The notes under the pieces were generated by a model, which was not told the DNA's origin, made no database searches, and worked only from the letters and a program-made list of their open reading frames with translations. This document shows positions 17,725-26,338 of a DNA stretch of 64,000 bases, piece after piece. Location of the stretch: the NCBI GenBank assembly GCA_934667815.1, contig CAKUMO010000013.1, positions 1 through 64,000 on the forward strand, written 5' to 3'. Positions within the stretch are counted from its first letter, which is position 1, and the number at the start of each line of letters is the position of its first letter. The stretch is from an uncultured Oscillospiraceae bacterium. GTDB taxonomy: Bacteria > Bacillota > Clostridia > Oscillospirales > Oscillospiraceae. The position numbers and the translations under genes are program-made.

Positions 17725-18678
17725 ATGATTTCCAACGAACGGATTTTGCACAGACTCCGCTGGCCGGAGAAGCCGGTTGATGTCGTTTTGGACACGGACA
17801 CCTATAATGAAGTGGACGATCAGTTTGCGCTGGCCTATATGATCGCCTCGGACGATAAGCTGAATGTCAAGGGCATTTATGCCGCGCCCTTCCAAAACGA
17901 ACGTGCCCAGACGCCCGCGCTCGGCATGGAGCGCAGCTATCGGGAAATTGAGAATATTCTGAACCTCTGCGGCAGACCCGAGCTGATGCAGCTTGCACGC
18001 CGCGGCGCCGCGCGTTTCCTGCCGGATGAGAAAACACCGGTCGATTCCGAGGCTGCGCAGGATCTGATCCGGCTTGCCATGCAGCGCCCGGACGATTCGC
18101 CGCTGTATGTGCTGGCCATCGCCGCAATCACCAATGTGGCCTCCGCGCTTTTGATGCAGCCGGAGATCGCGGACAAGATCGTCGTCGTCTGGCTGGGCGG
18201 AAACGCACACCATTGGCCGGATACCCGCGAATTCAACATGTTTGAGGACATTGCCGCCGCGCGCGTCGTGATGAATTCCGGCGTGCCGCTGGTGCAGCTT
18301 CCGTGCATGGGCGTTGTGACCCATCTGGCTACGACCGGACCGGAGCTGAAAAAGTGGCTGGAGGGAAAGAATCGCCTGTGCGACTATCTCTATCAAATCG
18401 TCCGCCACGACGAGGAGGATGTGCGCGGGTGCGTGGTCTGGAACCGTGTGATCTGGGACATTTCCACCGTCGCATGGCTGCTGCACCCGGGCTTTTATGA
18501 GGATCAGATCGTCCATACGCCGCTGCCGACCTATGACGGCTTTTACAGCTTCAGCAACAGCCGCCATCTGATGAAATATGTCTATATGGTTCACCGCGAC
18601 GGCATTTTTGAGGATCTGTTCCGCAAATTGGCCGCGATGGACTGTGGAGAATATCCAAAACAGGAGGCCGCGTCATGA
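17725..18678 (+). CDS. Nucleoside hydrolase-fold protein (IUNH superfamily)
   Basis: A 317-residue protein with no signal peptide, so cytoplasmic. The N-terminal metal-binding signature of the inosine-uridine nucleoside N-ribohydrolase family is present as DTDTYNEVDDQFALAY (residues about 20-35), a variant of the usual D-x-D-P-G-x-D-D. Other family landmarks are ITNVASAL and VWLGGNAHHWPDTREFNMFEDIAAA (calcium/ribose-site region). It would hydrolyse an N-glycosidic bond, but in this operon of extracellular glycosidases and sugar importers the true substrate may be a different glycoside. The start at 17725 has AAAGGGA upstream; a GTG at 17704 overlaps the GH31 stop and lacks a site. The stop overlaps an ATG at 18675. 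Confidence 0.8.
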   Translation: MISNERILHRLRWPEKPVDVVLDTDTYNEVDDQFALAYMIASDDKLNVKGIYAAPFQNERAQTPALGMERSYREIENILNLCGRPELMQLARRGAARFLPDEKTPVDSEAAQDLIRLAMQRPDDSPLYVLAIAAITNVASALLMQPEIADKIVVVWLGGNAHHWPDTREFNMFEDIAAARVVMNSGVPLVQLPCMGVVTHLATTGPELKKWLEGKNRLCDYLYQIVRHDEEDVRGCVVWNRVIWDISTVAWLLHPGFYEDQIVHTPLPTYDGFYSFSNSRHLMKYVYMVHRDGIFEDLFRKLAAMDCGEYPKQEAAS

Positions 18679-18730
18679 AAAAAGTCTAAAGCGCATCTTT
18701 ACGATTTTACTTTCAGGAATGTGATCCCTA
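18675..18730 (+). other. Apparent double frameshift in the signal-peptide region of the GH78 gene
   Basis: The ATG at 18675 overlaps the upstream stop (ATGA), has CAGGAGG before it and looks like the native start, but reads MKKV then a stop. Adding one base in the A-run at 18678-18683 opens a frame reading SLKRIFTILLSGM, and adding one more base near 18720 joins it to VIPMLLVPASAAEP in the enzyme frame. The repaired reading is a textbook signal peptide. The lesions are either two 1-base sequencing deletions (one in a homopolymer) or real mutations. Confidence 0.65.
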
Positions 18731-21700
18731 TGCTGCTGGTTCCCGCGTCGGCTGCTGAGCCGTTGACGGTCACAGGCCTGACCTGCGAACACAAGACCGA
18801 TCCTCTCGGCATCGATACGCAGACTCCGGTTTTCGGCTGGAAGCTGGAGTCCACGCAGCGCGGTGTGCTGCAAAAGAGCTATCGCATTCTCGTTGCCTCC
18901 GACCGTGAAAGGCTGGCGGCGGGGGAGGGCGACCTCTGGGACAGCGGCGAGGTGGAAAGCGGCGACAGCACCGCCGTTTCCTATGGGGGCAGGCAATTTG
19001 CACCCGCCACGGCATACTACTGGTGCGTGACGGTCACGGACAATCACGGTAACAGCGCACAGAGCGCTCCGGCCGTCTTTGAGACTGCGCTGCTCAGCGA
19101 GAACGACTGGCAGGGGGCGCAGTGGATCAACGGCAAGCCTGCCGATGCCGCTGCACACGACGGCGTGTATTACGTCTATGAAGCGGATTTTCAGATTGTA
19201 AACGGCGGCGCGAGCTTTGTTTTTGGCTATCAGGACGGACAGAACTTCTATATGTGGCAGGTCGGCACCTCCGGCGGCCATCCCGCGCTTCGCCCGCACC
19301 TGTGGTGGAAGGGCAACATCTGGCTGCGTGCGCCCGAGGTCGATATTTCCGAGATCATGCGCGACTGGAACGGACGCCACCACATGAAGATCGAATTTGA
19401 CAACGGGCTTATCACGACCGCCATCGACGGTGTGCAGGTGGACTCGCGCAATATGAACAACGACTTCGGCCTGCAAGGCGAGCCGCTGGTTCTGCCCGCA
19501 GGCAAGGTCGGCTTCCGCGCGGGCGACGCCGTGGAGGAAGCCTATTACGATAATGTCAGCCTCTATGACGGCGATGGCGCGATCTCTTTCCGGGACGATT
19601 TCAACGATGCCGCCGTGCAGAATTTTGACGGTGCGGTCATCGAGGACGGACGCCTGCATGTCCGTCAAAACGGCGGACAGCAGATCTTCGTGCCGGCAAC
19701 GCCGGATACGAGCCGCTACACGCTCTCCGGCGATTTCAGGATCGACCGGCAGGCTGCCAGCTTTGTTTTCGGCGCGACCGACAGCGGAAACAACTACACA
19801 TGGCAGATCAACACCGTGCTGGACGGCAAGATCCAGCTCCGTCCGCATCGCTGGAAAAACGGCGGCGCAGCGACCCTTGCCGATGTGGACATTTCCGGCA
19901 TTCTGACGCAGGAAACGCTGCACGACTGGCATCATATCGAAATTCGCGTGGACGGACGGAATGTCACGACGCTTCTGGATGGAAAGCAGGCGGACAGCCG
20001 CACGCTCGACGAAGCGGTTCCCTTTGGGCTGATTGGATTCCGTCAAGTCAGGGATGCCGAGTGGAACGAGCAGGCAAGCTATGACAATGTCACGCTGACC
20101 GATGCCAATGGCCGCGTGATCTTCCACGATAATTTTGAAAATCCTGCCCGCGTCTCCTTTGACGACGGCAAAATTTCGGACGGCTGTCTGGTGTTCGACG
20201 GCTCGCAGGAAAAGACCTTCATTTTCCGTCAGGCCGAGACGCTTACGGACGAATATACCGTCAGCCTTGATTTTGCCATTGAGGAGGCCTCTGCCGGTAT
20301 CATCTTCGGCGCACAGGATCGCAAGAACTATTATATGTGGCAGGTCAATGCGAACATGGGCGACGGAAAGGTCTGGCTCCGCCCGCATGTCTGTATAAAC
20401 GGGAACTATGTCATTCTTCCAAACGTGGATGTCAGCGCACAGATGCCGTGGGAAAGTGTCATCGGCGCGGTGCACACCATGCAGCTCCGCGTCAGCGGCG
20501 GCACGATCGAGACTTACCTTGACGGCGTGCGCGTCTCTGTCGTTACCGATGCGGAGTTCCGCACGCCCGGCTGGGTCGGCTTCCGCCTTTACAAGGAGCA
20601 GGGGCTGAACGAGCGCATGAGCTGCGGCTATATCCGAGTGGAGGATCGCGGCGGAAATGTTCTGTTCTGCGAGGAATTTGACGACGCTTCGACCATGCAG
20701 TTTGAGTCCGGCAGCGTAAAGGACGGCCGGGGCTACTTTGAAATGACCGATGCCGAGGCGATCTTCCCGCGCGGCATTGACGAGGAGGTCAACGCGCCGC
20801 TCCTGCGCAGGAACTTCACGGTCGAGCGGGAAATTGTTTCCGCGCGTTTGTATGCCGCTGCGCTCGGCCTGTACGAGACTTATCTCAACGGACAGAAGGT
20901 CGGCGAGGACTATCTCGCACCCGGCTGGACGGATTACAATGACCGCGTGCAGTATCAGACCTATGACGTGACCTCGCTGCTGCGGCAGGGAGAAAACGTC
21001 TGGGGCGCGATCCTCGGAAACGGCTGGTACAGCGGTAATGTGCACAACTGGGGCAACCATCTTTGGGGCGACACGCCTGCCTTTATCGGTCAGCTCCGCA
21101 TCACCTATACCGACGGCAGCGTGCAGACGCTCGTCACGGATGACAGCTTCCGACTGCACACAGGCTCGCCCATCGTTGCAAACGACATTCTCGACGGTGA
21201 GACCTACGACGCCACCAAGGAGCTGGGCGGCTCGCCAAACGCGTGGGCAACGGCAGAGGTCAGCAGCGACGGCTGGGCGCACGCCGGAATTGCCGATGAA
21301 AACCGCCGCCTGATTGCGCAGGTCGATCCCGCAATCCATAACACCATGGAATTGACGACCCAAAAGGTCACAAAGACCGACAGGGACGCGACCGGCGCGG
21401 CGCAGCAGGCATATATCTTTGATCTGGGGCAGAACTTTGCGGGCGTCATCCGTCTGACGCTGCATAACCTGACGCCGGGGCAGAAGCTCACCCTTCGCTA
21501 TGGCGAGATGCTCAATCAGGACGGTACGCTTTACATCGCAAACCTCCGCACGGCAGAGGCAACGGATGTCTACATCGCCAGAGGCGGAGAAACGGAGGTT
21601 TATGTCCCGCGCTTTACCTATCACGGCTTCCAATATGTGGAGATTACGGGCCTGAAGGCGGCACCTGAGGCGGACATGGTCACGGGTCTTGTGCTCAACA

Positions 21701-23283
21701 GCGATACGCCGGAGCTGAGCACCTTTGAGACCAGCAGCGCCATGCTCAACCAGCTCCAGTCCAACATCCTGTGGGGACTGCGCAGCAACTATGTCTCCGT
21801 TCCCACCGACTGCCCACAGCGCGATGAGCGGCTGGGCTGGACGGATCACCACGAGGTTGCCAAGACCGCGCTCTATAACTATGATTCCTATGCCTTCTAC
21901 CGCAAGTGGCTGGCCGATATTCGTCAGGCGCAGAATCCCGACGGCGAGATCATCATCATTGCTCCGGCCAACCCGAATCTGCATTTTGACGGTCACGCGG
22001 GCTGGCAGGACACTGCCGTCATCCTCCCGTGGACGCTCTACAAGACCTACGGCGACACCGCGATCATCACGGAAAACTATGAAATGATGACGCGCTATGT
22101 GGATTACTGCATTACCGACTGCGTGGAGGGCAAGCCGCTCATCCGCCGCCCGTGCTACTTTGGCGACTGGCTGCAGGTAGATGCCGACACGCCGAAGGAT
22201 GTCCTGTCCACCGCCTTCTTTGCCTATTCGGCGCAGCTCCTTTCCGAAATGGCAGAGGTCATCGGCAGTACCGCTGATGCTGCAAAATATGCCAAGCTGC
22301 ATGACGACATTGCGCAGGCCTTCTGTGATGAATTCGTTTCCGCAGACGGCGCGGTCGGCAACGGCACGCAGGCGTGCTATATCTTTGCACTGAAAATGGG
22401 ACTTCTGCCCGAGGCACAGAGGGCGGAGGCGGCAGGCCGCCTCGCTGCGGACATCAAAGCCAGAGGACACCTGACCACGGGATTTGTTTCCACCGGCTAT
22501 CTCTGCCCGATGCTCAGCGAATACGGCTACACCGACGTTGCGTATTCTCTGCTGCTCAGCGAAAGCTACCCCTCCTGGGGCTACACCATCAAAAACGGTG
22601 CAAATACCATGTGGGAGCGCTGGGATTCCTACACCATTGAAAACGGCTTCGGCGATGTGAGCATGAATTCCTTCAACCACATCAACTTCGGCTCCATCGG
22701 AGAATGGATGTACCAGTACATGGGCGGCATCCGCATGACGGACGGCGACGTGGGCTATGACCACTTTCTCATTGCGCCCGAGCTTGGCTCCGGGGTCACC
22801 TTCTGCCGCACCTCGACGGATACCGTGCGCGGCACGATCCGCAGTGATTGGAGCAGCGGCGAGGACGGCAGCTTCCGCCTGTCGCTTTCTGTACCGGCGG
22901 GCAGCACCGCCACAATGCGCCTGCCCTTCGGCAATCTGAAGGATCTGCGCGAAGGCGGCAAGGATGTCGCTACGGAAACAATCGACGGCATCCGATCCGC
23001 GGCGGTCGAGGACGGCAGGATTGTTGTGGAGCTTGGCTCCGGAGACTATGAATTCCTGCTGGCTGCCGAGACGCAGAAGCCGAGTGGCGGCAGCGGCGCG
23101 TCCGAGCCGTCCGAACCAAGCGAACCCTCCGGCGGGGAACCCGACGAGCCAAAGCCTGCCGAGGACGGCAAGCCTCGCACGGGCGACAGCGGCAAGCCCG
23201 CACTGTGGCTGGCAGCCGCCGGTCTGACCCTTGCGGCCTGCGGCATGCTGCTTGCATGCACAAAACGCAGAAAGAAAGACTGA
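18721..23283 (+). CDS. GH78 alpha-L-rhamnosidase, secreted and anchored, with three concanavalin-like inserts
   Basis: About 1520 residues. After a Fn3-like N-terminal strand region (VTGLTCEHKTDPLGIDTQTPVFGW, the usual GH78 opening) come three tandem concanavalin-like modules at about 140-290, 290-460 and 460-650, each with FGxxDxxNxYxWQ and LRPH. The GH78 core follows: DCPQRDERLGWT with the general acid Glu, GWQDTAVILPW, and NHINFGSIGEW with the general base Glu. The usual WTGD is WTDH here, so the Asp one turn on is shifted or lost. The C-terminus has a Pro/Ser/Glu tail, P-R-T-G-D-S, a hydrophobic helix and KRRKKD. The listed start (GTG 18721) is the first in-frame start; the native start is probably ATG 18675 across two frameshifts. 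It removes alpha-L-rhamnose from a plant or mucosal glycan outside the cell. Confidence 0.85.
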   Translation: MIPMLLVPASAAEPLTVTGLTCEHKTDPLGIDTQTPVFGWKLESTQRGVLQKSYRILVASDRERLAAGEGDLWDSGEVESGDSTAVSYGGRQFAPATAYYWCVTVTDNHGNSAQSAPAVFETALLSENDWQGAQWINGKPADAAAHDGVYYVYEADFQIVNGGASFVFGYQDGQNFYMWQVGTSGGHPALRPHLWWKGNIWLRAPEVDISEIMRDWNGRHHMKIEFDNGLITTAIDGVQVDSRNMNNDFGLQGEPLVLPAGKVGFRAGDAVEEAYYDNVSLYDGDGAISFRDDFNDAAVQNFDGAVIEDGRLHVRQNGGQQIFVPATPDTSRYTLSGDFRIDRQAASFVFGATDSGNNYTWQINTVLDGKIQLRPHRWKNGGAATLADVDISGILTQETLHDWHHIEIRVDGRNVTTLLDGKQADSRTLDEAVPFGLIGFRQVRDAEWNEQASYDNVTLTDANGRVIFHDNFENPARVSFDDGKISDGCLVFDGSQEKTFIFRQAETLTDEYTVSLDFAIEEASAGIIFGAQDRKNYYMWQVNANMGDGKVWLRPHVCINGNYVILPNVDVSAQMPWESVIGAVHTMQLRVSGGTIETYLDGVRVSVVTDAEFRTPGWVGFRLYKEQGLNERMSCGYIRVEDRGGNVLFCEEFDDASTMQFESGSVKDGRGYFEMTDAEAIFPRGIDEEVNAPLLRRNFTVEREIVSARLYAAALGLYETYLNGQKVGEDYLAPGWTDYNDRVQYQTYDVTSLLRQGENVWGAILGNGWYSGNVHNWGNHLWGDTPAFIGQLRITYTDGSVQTLVTDDSFRLHTGSPIVANDILDGETYDATKELGGSPNAWATAEVSSDGWAHAGIADENRRLIAQVDPAIHNTMELTTQKVTKTDRDATGAAQQAYIFDLGQNFAGVIRLTLHNLTPGQKLTLRYGEMLNQDGTLYIANLRTAEATDVYIARGGETEVYVPRFTYHGFQYVEITGLKAAPEADMVTGLVLNSDTPELSTFETSSAMLNQLQSNILWGLRSNYVSVPTDCPQRDERLGWTDHHEVAKTALYNYDSYAFYRKWLADIRQAQNPDGEIIIIAPANPNLHFDGHAGWQDTAVILPWTLYKTYGDTAIITENYEMMTRYVDYCITDCVEGKPLIRRPCYFGDWLQVDADTPKDVLSTAFFAYSAQLLSEMAEVIGSTADAAKYAKLHDDIAQAFCDEFVSADGAVGNGTQACYIFALKMGLLPEAQRAEAAGRLAADIKARGHLTTGFVSTGYLCPMLSEYGYTDVAYSLLLSESYPSWGYTIKNGANTMWERWDSYTIENGFGDVSMNSFNHINFGSIGEWMYQYMGGIRMTDGDVGYDHFLIAPELGSGVTFCRTSTDTVRGTIRSDWSSGEDGSFRLSLSVPAGSTATMRLPFGNLKDLREGGKDVATETIDGIRSAAVEDGRIVVELGSGDYEFLLAAETQKPSGGSGASEPSEPSEPSGGEPDEPKPAEDGKPRTGDSGKPALWLAAAGLTLAACGMLLACTKRRKKD

Positions 23284-23300
23284 GTTCTATCGAAATAAGC

Positions 23301-23330
23301 AGCGCCCTGCCGGAAATCCGGCAGGGCGCT
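23301..23330. terminator. Bidirectional terminator, first copy of a repeated hairpin
   Basis: A 13-bp perfect stem AGCGCCCTGCCGG / CCGGCAGGGCGCT with loop AAAT lies between the convergent GH78 and dehydrogenase genes. Near-identical stems recur at 34642, 55809 and 56064. Confidence 0.85.
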
Positions 23331-23347
23331 TGCTTGGTCATACTGCT

Positions 23348-24424
23348 TTATTTTTGATCCAGTGCGGAGACGTACATTGCCTTGCAGATGGAAACGCGGT
23401 GGTTTTTAATGTCATCCACCAGCTTGGGAAGCTCGGCCAGCGGTACCTCGTGCGAGATCAGATCGCGGCAACGGAATTTGCCTGCGTCCATCATCTCGAC
23501 GGTGTAGTGCCATTCGTTGATGGGATAATTGCCGAAATGCGAGTTCCAGGTGCCCGTGACGGTGGCCTCCTTGCGCAGCAGCAGACTGTGCGATTCCAGG
23601 GAGATCTGCGTGTTGCCCGCAGGATTGCCCAGCAGGACGATGCGGCCAAAGGCGCGGATGCAGTGGATTGCATTTTCCAGCGCGGAGCCGAAGCCGCTGC
23701 CCTCAATGGCGATGTCGGCCAGATGCCCGCCGAAGGCCGCGCGAACCTTGTCCAAGAAGTCCGGGACTGTGGAATTGACGGCGTCAAAGCCGCACTGATG
23801 TGCAAATTCAACCTTCTGATCGACCACGTCCACGAGCAGCACGTTTGCGCCCGACAGCCGTGCCCAGCGGCCCGCCATGATGCCGATGGGGCCGGAGCCG
23901 AAGATCACAACGTTCGCGCCGGCAAACACCTCACCCTTGCGCACGGCGTGCTGCGCGACGCAGGCCGGCTCGACCATGGCCAGCTCTTCAAAATGGATTT
24001 CCGGATTGTGCGATTCGATAAAATGCCACGCGCTGGGGACAAGGCAGTATTCCGCAAAGCCGCCGTCGCAGCGTGAGCCCATGTAGTTATAGTGCTCGCA
24101 CATGGCATAGTTGCCGGTCAGACAGGGGTCGCAGGTGCGGCAGGGGATAAGAGGATAGAAGCAGCCGCGTTTGCCGAGCAGCAACGGATCAGCGTCCTCG
24201 CCGAGGGCGACAATGGTGCCGGAGAACTCGTGCCCGATGGTCAAGGGATAGATGTGGCTGCTGGTGCCGTGCTGGTAGATGCGCGGGAGGTCGGAGCCGC
24301 AGATGCCGCATGCGCCGATTTTGACGAGCAGCTCCTGCCCGTGCGGGACGGGAACGGGAATCTCGTCCGTGCGGAAGTCACCGATCGCGTGCAGGCGCGC
24401 GGCCTGCATTGTCATTATTTCCAT
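23348..24424 (-). CDS. Zinc-dependent polyol/sugar-phosphate dehydrogenase (MDR family)
   Basis: A 358-residue medium-chain dehydrogenase. The catalytic zinc ligands are C42 (GICGSD) and H65-E66 (GHEF); the structural zinc site is C95, C98, C101 and C109 (CRTCDPCLTGNYAMC). The Rossmann motif is GSGPIG with LLVDV following. The closest type by sequence feel is galactitol-1-phosphate 5-dehydrogenase or L-iditol/sorbitol dehydrogenase (the C-terminal WNSHFGNYPINEWH block). It would oxidise a polyol (phosphate) to a ketose (phosphate) with NAD+. It starts 1 nt after the epimerase stop, with GAGG 8 nt upstream inside that gene, so the two are co-translated. The terminator at 23301-23330 follows. 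Confidence 0.85.
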   Translation of the reverse strand: MEIMTMQAARLHAIGDFRTDEIPVPVPHGQELLVKIGACGICGSDLPRIYQHGTSSHIYPLTIGHEFSGTIVALGEDADPLLLGKRGCFYPLIPCRTCDPCLTGNYAMCEHYNYMGSRCDGGFAEYCLVPSAWHFIESHNPEIHFEELAMVEPACVAQHAVRKGEVFAGANVVIFGSGPIGIMAGRWARLSGANVLLVDVVDQKVEFAHQCGFDAVNSTVPDFLDKVRAAFGGHLADIAIEGSGFGSALENAIHCIRAFGRIVLLGNPAGNTQISLESHSLLLRKEATVTGTWNSHFGNYPINEWHYTVEMMDAGKFRCRDLISHEVPLAELPKLVDDIKNHRVSICKAMYVSALDQK

Positions 24425-24425
24425 C

Positions 24426-25106
24426 CTAAATTCCTCGCTTCCCGACAGATTCGTTTAATTTTTGAATATTTTCGCACAAGGTGCCGCCCTTGTGGAAAAC
24501 GCTCGAGCTGCCGCCGACAAACATCGTCGCACCGGCCGTGCGCATTTTTTTCGCATTCTCAAAGCTGACGTTGCCGTCCACCTCGATCTCGAGATCGGGA
24601 TAGCCGCTGTCGTCCAAAAACGTGCGCAGGTCGCGGATCTTTTCCAGCGTGGCCGGAACGAGCGGCTGCCCGGCAAAGCCCGGATCGACCGTCATGACCA
24701 GAATTCCGGCCAGATCGGGCAGAAGATAACGGATCACGTCATAGGGCGTGGCGGGGTTGATGGCAAGCATGGGCTTGCCGCCGCGCGCTTTGATCGCGCA
24801 GAGCGTGCGGTGGACGTGCGGCGTGCTCTCCCAGTGGATGGAGACGTACTCGCCCGGCTGAATGTCGAAGCAGTCGAGCTTGCTGTCCGGTCGTGTGATC
24901 ATCAGGTGGATGTCCAGCGGGATGCGCGTGAGCTTGCGGAGCTGTGCGCAGAAGTTCGTGCCGAGCGCGTAGTTGGGGACAAATTCGCCGTCCATAATGT
25001 CAATATGCAGCGCGTCGATGCCGCATTGTTCAAAGATTCGCAGGGTCTCCTCCGTGTGCGCAAAGTCGATGCACATCAAAGAAGGCGAGAGCTTGGGCAC
25101 ATTCAT
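24426..25106 (-). CDS. Ribulose-phosphate 3-epimerase family protein (Rpe/AlsE-like)
   Basis: A 226-residue TIM-barrel enzyme. Metal and catalytic residues of the family are visible: HIDIMDGEFVPN (H34, D36, D39), DIHLM (H67), TVDPGFAGQ and EVDGNV with the second catalytic Asp. It interconverts ketopentose- or ketohexose-5/6-phosphate epimers at C3; next to a polyol-phosphate dehydrogenase and a DeoR regulator an AlsE-like (allulose-6-phosphate) or catabolic pentulose-phosphate role is more likely than the housekeeping pentose-phosphate enzyme. The ATG at 25106 is preferred because GAGGT lies 8 nt upstream; the longer reading starts inside the promoter. Confidence 0.85.
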   Translation of the reverse strand: MNVPKLSPSLMCIDFAHTEETLRIFEQCGIDALHIDIMDGEFVPNYALGTNFCAQLRKLTRIPLDIHLMITRPDSKLDCFDIQPGEYVSIHWESTPHVHRTLCAIKARGGKPMLAINPATPYDVIRYLLPDLAGILVMTVDPGFAGQPLVPATLEKIRDLRTFLDDSGYPDLEIEVDGNVSFENAKKMRTAGATMFVGGSSSVFHKGGTLCENIQKLNESVGKRGI

Positions 25107-25140
25107 GGGTCGTACCTCATCTTTCGTGTGTTTGCTTTGT

Positions 25141-25169
25141 ATATAACACACTTTGCGGCGGAGCGTCAA
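25141..25169 (-). promoter_or_regulatory. Promoter of the epimerase-dehydrogenase pair
   Basis: Leftward TTGACG (25169-25164), 17-nt spacer and TTATAT (25146-25141), 35 nt before the epimerase start codon. It lies in the gap after the DeoR gene, so the two metabolic genes need not be read from the regulator's promoter. Confidence 0.7.
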
Positions 25170-25279
25170 CGACTCTCGGGAGAATGGCGGTCAAATTGGG
25201 AAAAATGTGCGCAGGCGGCGGCAAAAACGAGCATAAACGAGCATAAACGGCAAAATTTCAGAGGCCTCTTTCACACCGG

Positions 25280-26032
25280 TTAATAGATCAGCCGGTCACC
25301 CAGCAGCTCAATATAGAGGGAGTTGGCCGGCTTGCGATCGGTGACGACATAGTCCAGCTCGCTGATATTAAAGGAGTTGAAAAAGAATTCGCGGTCGAAT
25401 TTGGAGCTGTCGCAAAGTAATATGTGCTGCTTCGACTTTTTAAAAAACGCGCGTTTGACCGCAACGTTTTCGTCACTCAGCTCCATCGCACCCTGCGAGG
25501 CCGAGAAGCCGGCGCAGGAGAAAAAGAAGGTGTCGGCGTTCATATTAGAGATACACTGGACGGCGAGATTTCCGGTGAATTCATCGTAGGGCGAGCGGAG
25601 ATAACCACCCGAGGAAAGTACCACAAGATTCTCTGAACTGGATAAACTTGAGAGAATTCCGAGGCCATTTGTTGCAATTCTGACGTCAAGATAGTCGCGC
25701 AGCTTTAGGGCGAGAAAGGAAACGGTCGAGCTGGAATCAAAGAAATAATTGCTCGAATTGGACAGAAACCGCGAGGCAAGATCGGCAATGCGCTGCTTTT
25801 CCTCCTGCTGCTGGGTGCGGCGGATGCTCGCGGGCGTGTCGAAATTGCTGCCTGTGGTGAGCACCGCGCCGCCGTGTACGCGCTGGAGAAAGCCCATGGA
25901 TTCCAGCTCGGAGAGGTCGCGGCGGATGGTGCTGGGACTGGCGTAGAGGCTTTTGGAAAGCTCCTGCACGGTGACGCTGCTGTGGGTCTCGAGATAGCGA
26001 AGAATCTGGTGGTGCCGTTCGGTATACAGCAT
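25280..26032 (-). CDS. DeoR family transcriptional regulator
   Basis: A 250-residue regulator. The N-terminal DeoR helix-turn-helix is clear (RHHQILRYLETHSSVTVQELSKSL, STIRRDLSELESMGFLQRVHGGA, residues about 6-52). The C-terminal DeoRC sugar-phosphate sensor domain follows (DSSSTVSFLALKL, TNGLGI, the FFSCAGFSASQGAMELSDENVAVKRAFFKKSKQ segment, then DSSKF). AGGAGG sits 7 nt upstream of the ATG. It is divergent from the importer at 26339-30327 and upstream of the epimerase and dehydrogenase, so it probably represses all of them until a sugar-phosphate binds. Confidence 0.92.
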   Translation of the reverse strand: MLYTERHHQILRYLETHSSVTVQELSKSLYASPSTIRRDLSELESMGFLQRVHGGAVLTTGSNFDTPASIRRTQQQEEKQRIADLASRFLSNSSNYFFDSSSTVSFLALKLRDYLDVRIATNGLGILSSLSSSENLVVLSSGGYLRSPYDEFTGNLAVQCISNMNADTFFFSCAGFSASQGAMELSDENVAVKRAFFKKSKQHILLCDSSKFDREFFFNSFNISELDYVVTDRKPANSLYIELLGDRLIY

Positions 26033-26089
26033 GATTTTTCCTCCTTGTTTGATTGAAAATGAGCAAATATGATCGAATTTTCTCGCAAT

Positions 26090-26118
26090 ATTCTATCACA
26101 TACCAAACGGATTGTCAA
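26090..26118 (-). promoter_or_regulatory. Promoter of the DeoR regulator gene
   Basis: Leftward TTGACA (26118-26113), 17-nt spacer and TAGAAT (26095-26090). It is followed by a 60-nt AT-rich leader containing the pair GAAAAT / ATTTTC, a possible autoregulatory site. With the next promoter it accounts for the 306-bp divergent gap 26033-26338. Confidence 0.75.
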
Positions 26119-26132
26119 ACTCTCATAAAATA

Positions 26133-26161
26133 TTGACGAAAGCACCGCGAAAATGTTATAA
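26133..26161 (+). promoter_or_regulatory. Promoter of the FbpABC/AfuABC-type importer
   Basis: TTGACG (26133-26138), 17-nt spacer and TTATAA (26156-26161). The -35 box is only 15 nt from the divergent DeoR promoter, so one regulator bound here could control both. A leader of about 170 nt follows, in which no clear hairpin was seen. Confidence 0.7.
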
Positions 26162-26338
26162 AAAAGTTGTTCAAATTGATGACGGAGATCGGGCTTTACG
26201 CCTGCTGCCGTCCAAGCCGGGACTGCGTGCCCGCGCAAAATGCTCTGTCTGCGCGAACAGAACGCGCAAACGCGCAAATCTGAAACGGTGAAATGCTCTG
26301 CTGCCATTGACGGGAACAGACAAAAACGGAGGAACAAA

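Noticed and set aside
18673..22764. A 1363-residue open frame opposite the GH78 rhamnosidase
   Set aside because: Antisense shadow caused by GC-rich codon usage. The forward frame has all GH78 motifs, while the reverse product has no signal, motif or ribosome site.
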